Under the pieces are notes generated by a model, which did not search any database, was not told where the DNA came from, and saw only the letters and a list, made by a program, of their open reading frames with translations. DNA of 64,000 bases, taken from Cupriavidus taiwanensis LMG 19424. Its GTDB lineage: Bacteria > Pseudomonadota > Gammaproteobacteria > Burkholderiales > Burkholderiaceae. Below, in pieces: positions 50,635 to 58,806 of the stretch (position 1 is its first letter; each line of letters starts with the position of its first letter). The position numbers were made by a program, and so were the translations under genes. Location of the stretch: the NCBI RefSeq assembly GCF_000069785.1, contig NC_010530.1:1-64000 (forward strand). The letters run 5' to 3'.

Positions 50635-51339
50635 ATGGAAACCGCCATGTCCTTGCCCCCGTGCTTTGCCGACCGCCGCGAGGCGGGCCAATACCTCGGC
50701 CGCCACCTGGCCGGGCTGGGCCTTGGCGCCGCGCAGCTGGGCCAGCCGCCGCTGGTGCTGGCGTTGCCGCGCGGCGGCGTGCCGGTGGCGTTCGAGGTGG
50801 CGCGCGCCCTGGACGGGCAGCTGGACGTGCTGCTGGTGCGCAAGATCGGCGCGCTGGGCTACCCGGAGCTGGCGCTGGGCGCGGTGGTGGAGGGCGATGC
50901 CAGCGGCGGCGGACCGCACACGGTGGTCAATGACGATCCCTGGGCACGGCGCGCCGTCGACAGCGGCACCTTCGATGCCGAGCGCGGCCGCCAGCTCGAC
51001 GAGATCGCCCGGCGCCAGCAGCGCTACCGCGGCGGCAGGCCGGTGCCGGCCAGCGCCGGACGCGTCGTGATCGTGGTCGATGATGGCGTTGCCACCGGCG
51101 CCACCATGCGTGCCGCGCTCGAAGGCGTACGCATGGCCGGTGCGGCGCGCGTGGTCGCGGCCACGCCGGTCGGGTCGCAGGACGGGCTGGCCAGCCTGGC
51201 GGCGGCCGCTGACGAAGTGATCTGCCTGAACACGCCGCCCAGCTTCGGCTCGGTCGGCGCGTTCTACCTCGATTTCAGCCAGACCAGCGACGAGGAGGCG
51301 CTGGCGCTGCTGCGCAGCGCGTCCACGCCGGCGGCCTGA
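50635..51339 (+). CDS. Phosphoribosyltransferase-domain protein
   Basis: A 234-residue protein with a type I PRTase fold. LVLALPRGGVPVAFEVARAL near residue 43 and the PRPP loop VVIVVDDGVATGATMRAAL (about 142-160) are clear. The family (often annotated as predicted phosphoribosyltransferase, COG1926) has unknown substrate and is common in Burkholderiales. Two in-frame ATGs (50635, 50647) are possible; GGAAA precedes the second. It is convergent with the aconitase-like operon. Confidence 0.88.
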   Translation: METAMSLPPCFADRREAGQYLGRHLAGLGLGAAQLGQPPLVLALPRGGVPVAFEVARALDGQLDVLLVRKIGALGYPELALGAVVEGDASGGGPHTVVNDDPWARRAVDSGTFDAERGRQLDEIARRQQRYRGGRPVPASAGRVVIVVDDGVATGATMRAALEGVRMAGAARVVAATPVGSQDGLASLAAAADEVICLNTPPSFGSVGAFYLDFSQTSDEEALALLRSASTPAA

Positions 51340-51356
51340 GCCGCTGCGCCGCGGCT

Positions 51357-51881
51357 TCAGCCCCCGCGGGCGCTGCGTTCGCGCGCCAGGCGCGCCTTCA
51401 GGTGCGGCACCAGCCCGCCCGCGGCCAAAATGGCGCGCAGGAACGCCGGGATCGGTTCGCACGCCGCCACGGTGCCGTCGTCCAGCCGCAATTGCGCGGT
51501 ATCCAGGTCCAGCACCGCGTGCGAGCCGTCGGCCAGCCGGCTGGTGTCGGCGCAGACCAGCACCGGCAGGCCCAGGTTGATGGCATTGCGATAGAACAGC
51601 CCGCCGAACGACTGGGCCACCACCGCGCCCACGCCCAGCTCGCGCAGCGCCTGCGGCGCCTGTTCGCGCGAAGAACCGATGCCGAAGTTGGCGCCCGCCA
51701 CCAGCACGTCGCCGGGGCGGACGCTGCCGGGGAATTCGGGCCGCACCGCGGCCAGGCAATGCCGCGCCAGCACCGGCAGCGGCGCTTTCATCAGCACGGC
51801 GGGGGCCATGGCATCGGTGTCGATGTTGTCGCCGAAGCGCCAGAGGCGGCCGGCAGGGGCGGGGGCGAAGGCAGAGGTCAT
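51357..51881 (-). CDS. Aconitase-family small subunit (LeuD-like)
   Basis: A 174-residue small-subunit swivel domain: GDNIDTDAMAPA (about 16-27), GANFGIGSSREQAPQAL (the GxGSSRE substrate-binding motif), and FGGLFYRNAINLGLPVL. It should form the heterodimer of an isopropylmalate/homoaconitate/other hydroxyacid dehydratase with the large subunit encoded next. It lies downstream of the Bug-type binding-protein and large-subunit genes, so it is probably catabolic and not the leucine pathway enzyme. Confidence 0.88.
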   Translation of the reverse strand: MTSAFAPAPAGRLWRFGDNIDTDAMAPAVLMKAPLPVLARHCLAAVRPEFPGSVRPGDVLVAGANFGIGSSREQAPQALRELGVGAVVAQSFGGLFYRNAINLGLPVLVCADTSRLADGSHAVLDLDTAQLRLDDGTVAACEPIPAFLRAILAAGGLVPHLKARLARERSARGG

Positions 51882-51933
51882 GCGGGAAAGCTGTCCCGCC
51901 AGGGCGGCGGGCACGGGTTAGGGGGCCGCGGCG

Positions 51934-53220
51934 TTACTCCAGCAGCGTGCGCGGATCGGTGATGCGGCCGGTAACGGCGCTGGCGGCCACCGTCATCGGC
52001 GAGCCGAGCCACACGGCGCTGCCGGCGTCGCCCATGCGGCCCGCGAAATTGCGCGCGGTCGACGCGATGGCGCGGCTGCCTGCCGGGAAGCGCGCCGCGC
52101 CATAGCCCGCGCAGGCACCGCAGGCATTGGGCAGCAGCACGGCGCCGGCATCGGCCAGGATGCCGAGCGTGCCTTCGCGCTCGGCCTGCAGCTGGTCGCG
52201 GCGCGAGGCCGGCGCCACCTGCAGCGTCACGCCGGCGGCCACGCGGCGCCCGCGCAGTACCCGTGCGGCCATGCGCAAGTCTTCCAGCTTGGCGCCGGTG
52301 CAGGCGCCCAGGTAGGCAATCTGCACGGGTTCGCCGGCGGCGCGGTCGACCGGCGCGCTGTTGGCGGGCGAATGCGGCGCGGCGACCTGCGGCGCCAGCG
52401 CCGCGGCGTCGAAGCGATGGGTGGCCAGCACCGGGGCGCCCGCATCGGTGCGCCAGTGCGCGAGGTCGATGGCGGCCAGCGTCTGCGCCGGCACGCCGGC
52501 CTGCGCCAGCCAGTCCAGCGTGACCGCGTCCGGCGCCACCAGCCCGGTCTGCGCGCCGAGTTCCGTGCTCATGTTGGTCAGCGTCATGCGCTCCTGCATC
52601 GGCAGCGCGGCAACCGCGCTGCCGGTGAATTCGAGCGCCTGGTAGCGTCCGCCGCCCATGCCGAGCGTGGCGCACAGGAACAGCATCACGTCCTTGGCAC
52701 ACACCCCGGAAGCGAGCTGCCCGTCCCATTGCAGGCGGATGGTGTCCGGCACCCGCAGCCAGATCTCTCCGGTGGCGAGCACGCCGGCCATCTCGGTTGC
52801 GCCCACGCCGAACATATAGGCGCCAAAGGCGCCGCCGGTGGGACTGTGGCTGTCGCCGCCGACGATCAGGCGGCCCGGCAGCACGTGGCCGTGCTCGGGC
52901 AGCACCACGTGGCAGATGCCTTCGGCGTCGATGAAGTGCGCACCGGCTTCGCGCGTCCAGTCGCGCGTGAAGCGCAGGATCGATTCTGCCTGGGCGTCGC
53001 CGCCAGGCACGAAATGGTCGGTCACCACCACATAGCGCGACGGGTCCCACACCCCGGTGCCAAGCTCCTGCAGCAGCGGCGCCACGCGGCGCGGGCCGCT
53101 GGAGTCATGCGACATCGCCAGGTCGACCTGGCAGATCACCACGGAGCCCGGCTCGGCATACGCCAGGCCGGCGGCGCGTGCCACCAGCTTTTGCGCGAGC
53201 GTGGCGGGGATGGCGCTCAT
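51934..53220 (-). CDS. Aconitase-family large subunit (LeuC-like dehydratase)
   Basis: A 428-residue catalytic subunit with a 4Fe-4S cluster. DSHSPTGGAFGAYMFGVGATE (about 120-140) and two Cys regions, LGACTGAKLEDL and NACGACAGYG, give the three cluster ligands. It begins in the stop codon of the upstream binding-protein gene (ATGA overlap). The family covers isopropylmalate, homoaconitate and 2,3-dimethylmalate dehydratases. With a tricarboxylate-type Bug protein and a GntR regulator alongside, uptake and hydration of a di- or tricarboxylic acid is likely. Confidence 0.9.
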   Translation of the reverse strand: MSAIPATLAQKLVARAAGLAYAEPGSVVICQVDLAMSHDSSGPRRVAPLLQELGTGVWDPSRYVVVTDHFVPGGDAQAESILRFTRDWTREAGAHFIDAEGICHVVLPEHGHVLPGRLIVGGDSHSPTGGAFGAYMFGVGATEMAGVLATGEIWLRVPDTIRLQWDGQLASGVCAKDVMLFLCATLGMGGGRYQALEFTGSAVAALPMQERMTLTNMSTELGAQTGLVAPDAVTLDWLAQAGVPAQTLAAIDLAHWRTDAGAPVLATHRFDAAALAPQVAAPHSPANSAPVDRAAGEPVQIAYLGACTGAKLEDLRMAARVLRGRRVAAGVTLQVAPASRRDQLQAEREGTLGILADAGAVLLPNACGACAGYGAARFPAGSRAIASTARNFAGRMGDAGSAVWLGSPMTVAASAVTGRITDPRTLLE

Positions 53221-54266
53221 TCCGGCGACGCTCCCGAATACTTGACCACGCCCGCCCAGCGCTTGATGTCCTGCTTGACGAACGCGGCGAAGGCTTCGGG
53301 CGGCATGCCCACCGGCTGCGCGCCGTCGTTCTCCAGGCGCTTGCGCACGGCGGGAGACTCCAGCCCCTTGCGCGCGGCGTGGTACAGCGCCTGCGTAGTC
53401 TCCTGCGGCATGCCGGCGGGCCCGAACAGCCCGAACCACGCGCTCGACTCGAAGCCCTTGACGGTGTTGCCGATCGGCGCCGCGCCCGGGAACTGCGGCA
53501 GCGGTGCGGGACTGGTGACGCCCAGCACCTTGAGCTTGCCCGCGCGCACGTGCGGCAGCACGTTGATGGTGCTGGCGAACATCAGGTCGCACTGGCCCGC
53601 CAGCACGTCGGTCAGCGCCGGCGAGGTGCCCTTGTACGGAATGTTGACGATGTAGGTGCCGGTCATCATCTTGAACATGTCGCCGGCCATGTGCAGCGAC
53701 GAGCCGACCGAGCCGATGGCGAAATTCAGCTTGCCCGGCTCGGAGCGCGCCAGGCGGATCAGTTCCGGCACGTTGCTGGCCGCCAGCTTGGGCGTGGCCA
53801 CCAGCACGCTGGGCACGGTGGCGACCAGCGTGATCGGCGTGAAGTCCTGCACCGGGTCGAACGGCAGCTTCTTGTACAGCGTGGCGTTGATGGTATGGCT
53901 GGTGAAGCTCATCAGCAGCGTGCTGCCGTCCGGCGCGCTCTTGGCGACCAGGTCCGCGGCGATATTGCCGCCGGCGCCGGGGCGGTTCTCGACCACCACG
54001 GCCTGGCCGAGCTCCTGCGACATCTCCTGGGCGATGGTGCGCGCCAGCGTGTCGGTGGTGCCGCCGGCCGGCGCGCCCACCAGGATCCGGATGGGCTTGC
54101 CACCGGCGAGCTGCGCCTGGGGCTGGCCTTGGGCCTGCGCGGCCGCCGACAGCGGCAGGGCCAGCGCGCACGCGGCCAGCGTGCCGAGCGTGGCAAGGCG
54201 CCGCATCGTGGCACGGCGCGGAATCGAAGGCAGACGGGTCAGGCTGGACGGACGGAATTCAGGCAT
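53217..54266 (-). CDS. Bug-family periplasmic solute-binding protein (TctC type)
   Basis: A 349-residue tripartite-tricarboxylate-transporter binding protein. A signal peptide is seen after MRRLATLGTLAACALALPLS (a second start at 54206 is possible). Domain signs are PIRILVGAPAGGTTDTLART, VVVENRPGAGGNIAADLVAK, and KPYKGTSPALTDVLAGQ-like PYKGTSPALT. No membrane partners (TctA/B) are nearby, as is common for Bug proteins. It is the first gene of the operon with the aconitase-like subunits. Confidence 0.92.
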   Translation of the reverse strand: MPEFRPSSLTRLPSIPRRATMRRLATLGTLAACALALPLSAAAQAQGQPQAQLAGGKPIRILVGAPAGGTTDTLARTIAQEMSQELGQAVVVENRPGAGGNIAADLVAKSAPDGSTLLMSFTSHTINATLYKKLPFDPVQDFTPITLVATVPSVLVATPKLAASNVPELIRLARSEPGKLNFAIGSVGSSLHMAGDMFKMMTGTYIVNIPYKGTSPALTDVLAGQCDLMFASTINVLPHVRAGKLKVLGVTSPAPLPQFPGAAPIGNTVKGFESSAWFGLFGPAGMPQETTQALYHAARKGLESPAVRKRLENDGAQPVGMPPEAFAAFVKQDIKRWAGVVKYSGASPE

Positions 54267-54379
54267 GGCGGCGGTCCTCGCTCGATGTGATCAGGGATGC
54301 GCAGTATGGCGCGGAACGGGGTCCGGCGCACCCCCGCCAACGCAAGCCCAAGCAACTCCCGTGGCGCGTCAGTTGTGAG

Positions 54380-55165
54380 TCAATCGCGCAGGCCCGGGCG
54401 GGTCTCGCTTTCCACCCACACGTTGGCGCTGTCGATGCCGGCCGGCGACAGTTCCATCCGGTATTCGTAGCGGTCCGGCCGGTACTGGCCCAGCAGCAAT
54501 TGCACCGGGCGCCCGGACTGGTCCTTGACCACGCGGCGCACCGCCAGCAGCGCGCCGCCGACCGGCACGTCCAGCAGCGGCGCCACCACCACGTCGGCCA
54601 GCCGCGCCGACAGCACCTGGCTGGCCCGTCCGAGCTTGATGCCGCCCGCTTCCAGCAAGCGCAGCACCGGGGTCTCTTCCAGCGCCTGGCGCGTGATCGG
54701 CCGGCCCAGCGCCGCGGGCAGGTAGACCGTGATGTGGGACAGCGGACGGTTGCGGTAGTGGCGCACGCGCACGATCTTCACCACCGGGTCGCCCGGCTCG
54801 ATCTCCAGCGAGTCGGCGACATCGGGCGTGGCATGGACTTCATCGATCGAGATGACCTTGACCGAGGTCTTCTGGCCCATGTCGATGATGTTGTCGAGCA
54901 GGCTGGTGCCGCGCTCCTCGCCGGCGGCCGCGGCCGGGCGTACCGGATGCGGGTTGACGAAGGTGCCGAGCCCGCGGTGGCGGCGCACCAGTCCTTCCTG
55001 CACCAGCCGGTCGAACACGCGCCGCATGGTCACGCGCGACGCGTGGAACTGCTTGGCGAGGTCAATCTCCCCGGGCAAGGGGCCCTGGCCAAAGCGGCCT
55101 TCGACGATCTGCTGGCGCAGCACCACGTAAATCTGGTGATACAGGGGAACGACGGCTTCACTCAT
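54380..55165 (-). CDS. GntR/HutC-family transcriptional regulator
   Basis: A 261-residue regulator with an N-terminal winged helix (PLYHQIYVVLRQQIVEGRFG; HASRVTMRRVFDRLVQEGLV; GLGTFV, about residues 8-70) and a C-terminal UTRA effector domain (about 95-240). It lies 113 bp upstream of the binding-protein gene in the same orientation and should be the local regulator of that operon. A clear ribosome-binding site (AAGGGAAA) precedes the ATG. Confidence 0.92.
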   Translation of the reverse strand: MSEAVVPLYHQIYVVLRQQIVEGRFGQGPLPGEIDLAKQFHASRVTMRRVFDRLVQEGLVRRHRGLGTFVNPHPVRPAAAAGEERGTSLLDNIIDMGQKTSVKVISIDEVHATPDVADSLEIEPGDPVVKIVRVRHYRNRPLSHITVYLPAALGRPITRQALEETPVLRLLEAGGIKLGRASQVLSARLADVVVAPLLDVPVGGALLAVRRVVKDQSGRPVQLLLGQYRPDRYEYRMELSPAGIDSANVWVESETRPGLRD

Positions 55166-55580
55166 GGTTTCCCTTGTGGAGAGATGACAAGTCTGTAATG
55201 CCTCTAATGTACTTTAAATCAGACATGGAGCCTAGCGAGGATAACCGCTGAGGGGTTTTCGCGACAAGGGCCGGCGCGGATGTCATGCCGCGCCGCGCCG
55301 CGGCAGGCGCGGTGACCATTGTGCCGGAGCCGCCCCGTGGCGCGGGCGCCGTGCCGGCAGGGCAGCGGCCCACGCTTGCCCATGGCGCCAGCCTGCGCGT
55401 CAAGCCGGCAATGTGGGACGGCCCACACGGGCGGCGTCGGGGGCACCGCCGGGTGCGTGTTTCACCGCCGATACGCGGCCGGAGTATCAGGGCAATTCCC
55501 GAGGGCAGGCTGCAAGCCCTTGAAAATCAAGGCTTTCCAAGGTGGCCCCGAGAGGCTGCAGCAACCTCATGGGGCCCCTC

Positions 55581-55598
55581 TGTCACAGCAATGTGACA
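55581..55598. promoter_or_regulatory. Perfect inverted repeat, operator candidate
   Basis: TGTCACA, four bases, then TGTGACA: a perfect 7-4-7 dyad about 250 bp before the glycine-rich gene. It resembles a CRP site turned inside-out (TCACA before TGTGA), so a CRP call is not warranted. Confidence 0.45.
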
Positions 55599-55678
55599 TG
55601 TCCTCTGCGGCACATCCGTGCGGGGCCATGTCGATCCGGAAAAACACCGGCCAAAACCCTGCCGGCACGCCAGGTGGC

Positions 55679-55693
55679 CCTTGTAATACAAGG
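55679..55693. promoter_or_regulatory. Perfect palindrome, operator candidate
   Basis: CCTTGTA, one base, TACAAGG. This 15-bp perfect palindrome lies 25 bp upstream of the sigma-54-like element. Confidence 0.4.
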
Positions 55694-55717
55694 ACTTGCG
55701 GCTGCGGGTGACGAAGC

Positions 55718-55732
55718 TGGCACCGATTATGC
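55718..55732 (+). promoter_or_regulatory. Sigma-54-like promoter candidate
   Basis: TGGCACCGATTATGC matches the -24 box (TGGCAC) and the -12 GC with the strict ten-base spacing between GG and GC; the -12 box is ATGC instead of TTGC. It lies 117 nt before the start of the glycine-rich gene. Confidence 0.45.
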
Positions 55733-55848
55733 GCAGGGCAGGCTGGTTTGGCAGCACGCCTGACCGGAACCTCCGGCCGTGCGCTCATCGACGAGTGCAG
55801 GCCAGGAGCAGAGCCGCTGTGAATGTGAAATCCTCCTGGGAGCATCGT

Positions 55849-57486
55849 ATGAACAAGACAATGCTGGCGTCGGCGATTGCCCTCGCCTTTGCTGGTTCGG
55901 CGTGGGGTAACCCGACCAATACCAACACGGATGGCTGGAACCATCAGACCGCCACCGCCAACTCCAACCAAAGAGGTGCCGGGTCCCTGGCCAACGAGAA
56001 CTCGACCTCCAATCAGGACAACTCCGATCACAGTACCAGCACACGCACCACCAACATCGACGTCGACAAGTCGCAGACCAACTCCAACAACCGCACCGCG
56101 ACGGTCGCGGTCGACAAGTCGACCAACGACTCCAACAACCGCACCAACTCCAACAACAAGACCAAGACCAACTCCGACAACCGCACCCGCCTGACGCTGG
56201 ACCAGGCCGGGCTGGGCAATGCCGCCGCCAACGCTGGCAATGCCTCCTCGAGCATCGCCAATTCCTTCAACACCAGCAAGGCGATCGCGGTCAGCAAGCT
56301 CAGTGGGCAGGTCACCGGCAATACGGTCGCCAACATCGGCAACGTGGCCAAGAACTTCGGTAACGCCAACGGCGGCACCGGCTTCGGCGGCAAGGGCGGG
56401 ACCGGCGGCACCGGCGGTAACGGCGCTGGCGGCACCGGCGGTGCCGGGGCTGTCGGCGCTGCCGGTGCGACTGGCGCTGCCGGCGCAGTCGGCGCCAAGG
56501 CGTTCGCCTACAACGGCGGTGCGCGCGCCGGCGATGCCACCACGGGCAGGGCAGTGGGCGGTGACGGTGGCAATGGCGGCGCAGCGATCGGCTGGGGCGG
56601 CGATGGCGGCAGCGCCTATGGCAAGGGCGGCAGCGCGCTCAGCGCCGCGGGCAGCCAGGGCGGCAGCGGTGGTGATGCCTACGGCAAGGGCGGCGGCGCT
56701 CTGAGCGCCTCGCTTGGCGCGGGCGGCCGCGGCGGCAGCGCCGGCGCGATCGGTGGCGGCGGCCTGGGTGCCAGCGGTGCCCTGGGTGGCCTGGCCGGTT
56801 CGGCCGGCGGCGCGGGCGGCAGCGGCGGCGATGCCAACGGCCGCGGCGCGGATGCCGGCGGTGCTGGCGGCGCTGGTGGCGGTTCCGGCGCGGCCGGCAC
56901 CAACACGGCGGGTTCGGGCACCGGCACGGGCGGCGGCGCGGGTGCCACCGGCGGTGCGGGCGGCGCGGGCAGCTCGGGCGCGGTCGCGACCGGCGGCGCC
57001 GGCAGCGGCACTGGCGGCGCGGGCGGCTCCAGCGGCGCGGGCTCGACCGCGACGGCCGGCAACGGCACGGCGACCGGCGGTGCCGGCGGCGCGCAGAGCA
57101 GCACTGGCGGTGCCGGCGGTGCCGGCGCGGCGGCTACCTCCGGGGCAGCCACCAGCGTGGCCTCGAACGGCAGCAATTCCGCGGGTAACGGCGGTAACGG
57201 CGGCAACGGCGGTAACGGCGGCAGCGGCGGCAGCGGCGGTAGCGGCGGTTCAGCGACTGGCGGTACCGGTGGCACCGGCGGCGTCGGCAACGGCGGGCTT
57301 GGCGGAACCGGTGGTGCTGGCGGCTACAACCTGGTCGACGCCGGCACCTTCAACATGTCCAACACCATGACCAGCGTTGGTCAGACGGCGGCGGGCATCA
57401 TGATGGCCAGCCAGAACAGCGGCGTGGCCTCGCTGGTGCAGCAAAGCGTGAACGTGCAGGCCAACCTCAACGTGGGCGGCAGGTAA
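55849..57486 (+). CDS. Glycine-rich secreted protein, putative amyloid or adhesive fibre subunit
   Basis: A 545-residue exported protein. A signal peptide ends near residue 20 (AFAGSAWG). Residues 21-115 are rich in Asn, Thr, Ser and Asp (NSNNRTATVAVDKSTNDSNN type repeats). Residues 115-170 contain imperfect Ala/Asn repeats (LGNAAANAGNASSSIANSFN). Residues 175-490 are almost wholly Gly/Ala/Ser/Thr (GGTGGTGGNGAGGTGGAGA style). The C-terminus (NLVDAGTFNMSNTMTSVGQT; SLVQQSVNVQANLNV) is ordinary protein and may be an export signal or fibre-forming part. It is the first gene of an operon with a C39 peptidase and a FapF-like channel, so a secreted fibre role is inferred. Mycobacterial PE_PGRS resemblance is compositional only. 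Confidence 0.75.
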   Translation: MNKTMLASAIALAFAGSAWGNPTNTNTDGWNHQTATANSNQRGAGSLANENSTSNQDNSDHSTSTRTTNIDVDKSQTNSNNRTATVAVDKSTNDSNNRTNSNNKTKTNSDNRTRLTLDQAGLGNAAANAGNASSSIANSFNTSKAIAVSKLSGQVTGNTVANIGNVAKNFGNANGGTGFGGKGGTGGTGGNGAGGTGGAGAVGAAGATGAAGAVGAKAFAYNGGARAGDATTGRAVGGDGGNGGAAIGWGGDGGSAYGKGGSALSAAGSQGGSGGDAYGKGGGALSASLGAGGRGGSAGAIGGGGLGASGALGGLAGSAGGAGGSGGDANGRGADAGGAGGAGGGSGAAGTNTAGSGTGTGGGAGATGGAGGAGSSGAVATGGAGSGTGGAGGSSGAGSTATAGNGTATGGAGGAQSSTGGAGGAGAAATSGAATSVASNGSNSAGNGGNGGNGGNGGSGGSGGSGGSATGGTGGTGGVGNGGLGGTGGAGGYNLVDAGTFNMSNTMTSVGQTAAGIMMASQNSGVASLVQQSVNVQANLNVGGR

Positions 57487-57666
57487 GACGCGCAACGCGG
57501 CCGGATCCCGGGTTTGCCCCCGGGCCGGCCGGCGGTTTCGCAGTCATGCCGGCAGGACCGGCGCCCGCATCCTGTGTGCGGGCGCCCGGGCCCTGTCATG
57601 CCTACGCAAGCCATGTTGCCATGCAGCCGACTGGAGAGAGTCGGCGCACCGGCAGGGGGGAACACC

Positions 57667-58098
57667 ATGCAACCGGTCCGCTTCGCCGTCGGCGCCTGTG
57701 CCGCGGCATTACTCGCCTGGCCAGCATTGCAGGCCCACGCGGAGCCGCCAGGGCTTGAGGCCGCCATGGCGGCGGCGCGCGCGGACACTGCCGCGCCCAA
57801 CCGCGCGGCGCCCGACACCGTGCCGGCACCGGCACGGGCCGCGCTGTTTGCCGGCGCCGCCAAGGCCGTGCCCGTGTCGCGGCTGGATGATGTCCGCGGC
57901 GGTGCGGAAGTCACCGTCAACGACATGCGACTGCACGGCACGGTGGCCGACAACGCCGCGGTCAATACCTTGTCCGGCACCAACCACATCACGGAAGGCG
58001 CGTTCTCGAATGCGGCGGGGATTCCCACCGCGATCCAGAACTCGGGATCGAACGTGCTGATCCAGAACGCCACCATCGTCAACGTCCAGTTCAAATGA
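57667..58098 (+). CDS. Small secreted protein with double-glycine motif
   Basis: A 143-residue protein with a signal peptide (MQPVRFAVGACAAALLAWPA; cut after LQAHA). Residues 73-79 read LDDVRGG, closely like LDDMRGG in the protein at 58807. The region after it (residues 80-143) is short and beta-rich with Asn/Ile/Gln repeats: NHITEGAFSNAAGIPTAIQN and LIQNATIVNVQF. A C39 peptidase encoded next, overlapping by four bases, would be expected to cut after Gly79. It may be an amyloid nucleator or minor subunit, analogous to FapB or FapE, by inference. Confidence 0.7.
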   Translation: MQPVRFAVGACAAALLAWPALQAHAEPPGLEAAMAAARADTAAPNRAAPDTVPAPARAALFAGAAKAVPVSRLDDVRGGAEVTVNDMRLHGTVADNAAVNTLSGTNHITEGAFSNAAGIPTAIQNSGSNVLIQNATIVNVQFK

Positions 58099-58796
58099 TG
58101 AAGCCGCTGGGAATCCTGCTGGCGTGCGTGCCGTGGCTGCTGGCCACGGCGCACGTGCCCCAAGCGCAGGCCGCCGACGTCGCGCTGTACGGCCCGGTGG
58201 GCGAGCCCTACAGCGTCCGCGTCACCAGCATCCGCGAGGCGCGCTTCAAGTCCACCATCCGCCAGCAGTACGACTTCAGCTGCGGCTCGGCCGCGGTGGC
58301 CACGTTGCTGACGTACCAGTACGGCCATCCGATCAACGAGGCCACCGTGTTCCAGAACATGTACCTCAACGGCGACCAGCAGAAGATCCGCGCCGAGGGG
58401 TTCTCGCTGCTGGACATGAAGCGCTTCCTGGCCGCGCTGGGCTATGAGGCGGATGGCTTCGAACTGCCGCTGTCCAAGCTGGAGGAAACGCAGGTGCCGG
58501 CGATCGTGCTGATCGTCGAGAACGGCTACCACCATTTCGTGGTGGTCAAGGGCGTGAAGGGCAACCGCGTGCTGGTCGGCGATCCGGCGCGCGGCACGCG
58601 CGCCATGTCGCGCGAACAGTTCGAGCGCATCTGGGACAGCCAGCTGCTGTTCGTGATCCACAACCGCACCGAGCGCGCGCGCTTCAATGTCGCCGCGGAC
58701 TGGCGCGTCGCGCCCAGCGGTCCTTACTGGATGGGCGTCAACCGGGACAACCTGTTCTTCACGGTCATGCCCCGCCATGGCGCCGGAGATTTTTGA
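58095..58796 (+). CDS. Periplasmic C39-family peptidase (FapD-like)
   Basis: A 233-residue papain-like peptidase with a signal peptide (cut after QAQAA). Cys63 stands in QQYDFSCGSAAVATLL, the catalytic His is His146 or His147 in NGYHHFVVV, and Asp163 in VGDPARG completes the triad. Unlike bacteriocin exporters it is not fused to an ABC transporter. C39 peptidases cut after double-Gly motifs, and both flanking genes encode proteins with LDDxRGG. It overlaps the preceding gene by four bases and is followed by the third gene after ten bases. The nearest known system is FapD of Pseudomonas functional amyloid operons. Confidence 0.88.
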   Translation: MMKPLGILLACVPWLLATAHVPQAQAADVALYGPVGEPYSVRVTSIREARFKSTIRQQYDFSCGSAAVATLLTYQYGHPINEATVFQNMYLNGDQQKIRAEGFSLLDMKRFLAALGYEADGFELPLSKLEETQVPAIVLIVENGYHHFVVVKGVKGNRVLVGDPARGTRAMSREQFERIWDSQLLFVIHNRTERARFNVAADWRVAPSGPYWMGVNRDNLFFTVMPRHGAGDF

Positions 58797-58806
58797 GGAA
58801 CGCATC

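Larger units (their letters stand above)
55166..55848. other. Control region upstream of the Fap-like operon
   Basis: About 680 bp with no supported gene, between the divergent GntR gene and the glycine-rich protein gene. It contains two perfect dyads (55581-55598, 55679-55693) and a sigma-54-like -24/-12 pair (55718-55732). No terminator was seen. Confidence 0.5.

Noticed and set aside
55581..55598. CRP-binding site
   Set aside because: The half-sites are in inside-out order (TCACA before TGTGA) with four-base spacing, which does not match TGTGA-N6-TCACA.
55849..57486. Mycobacterial PE_PGRS protein
   Set aside because: No PE domain and a normal Sec signal peptide; only the glycine-rich composition is shared.
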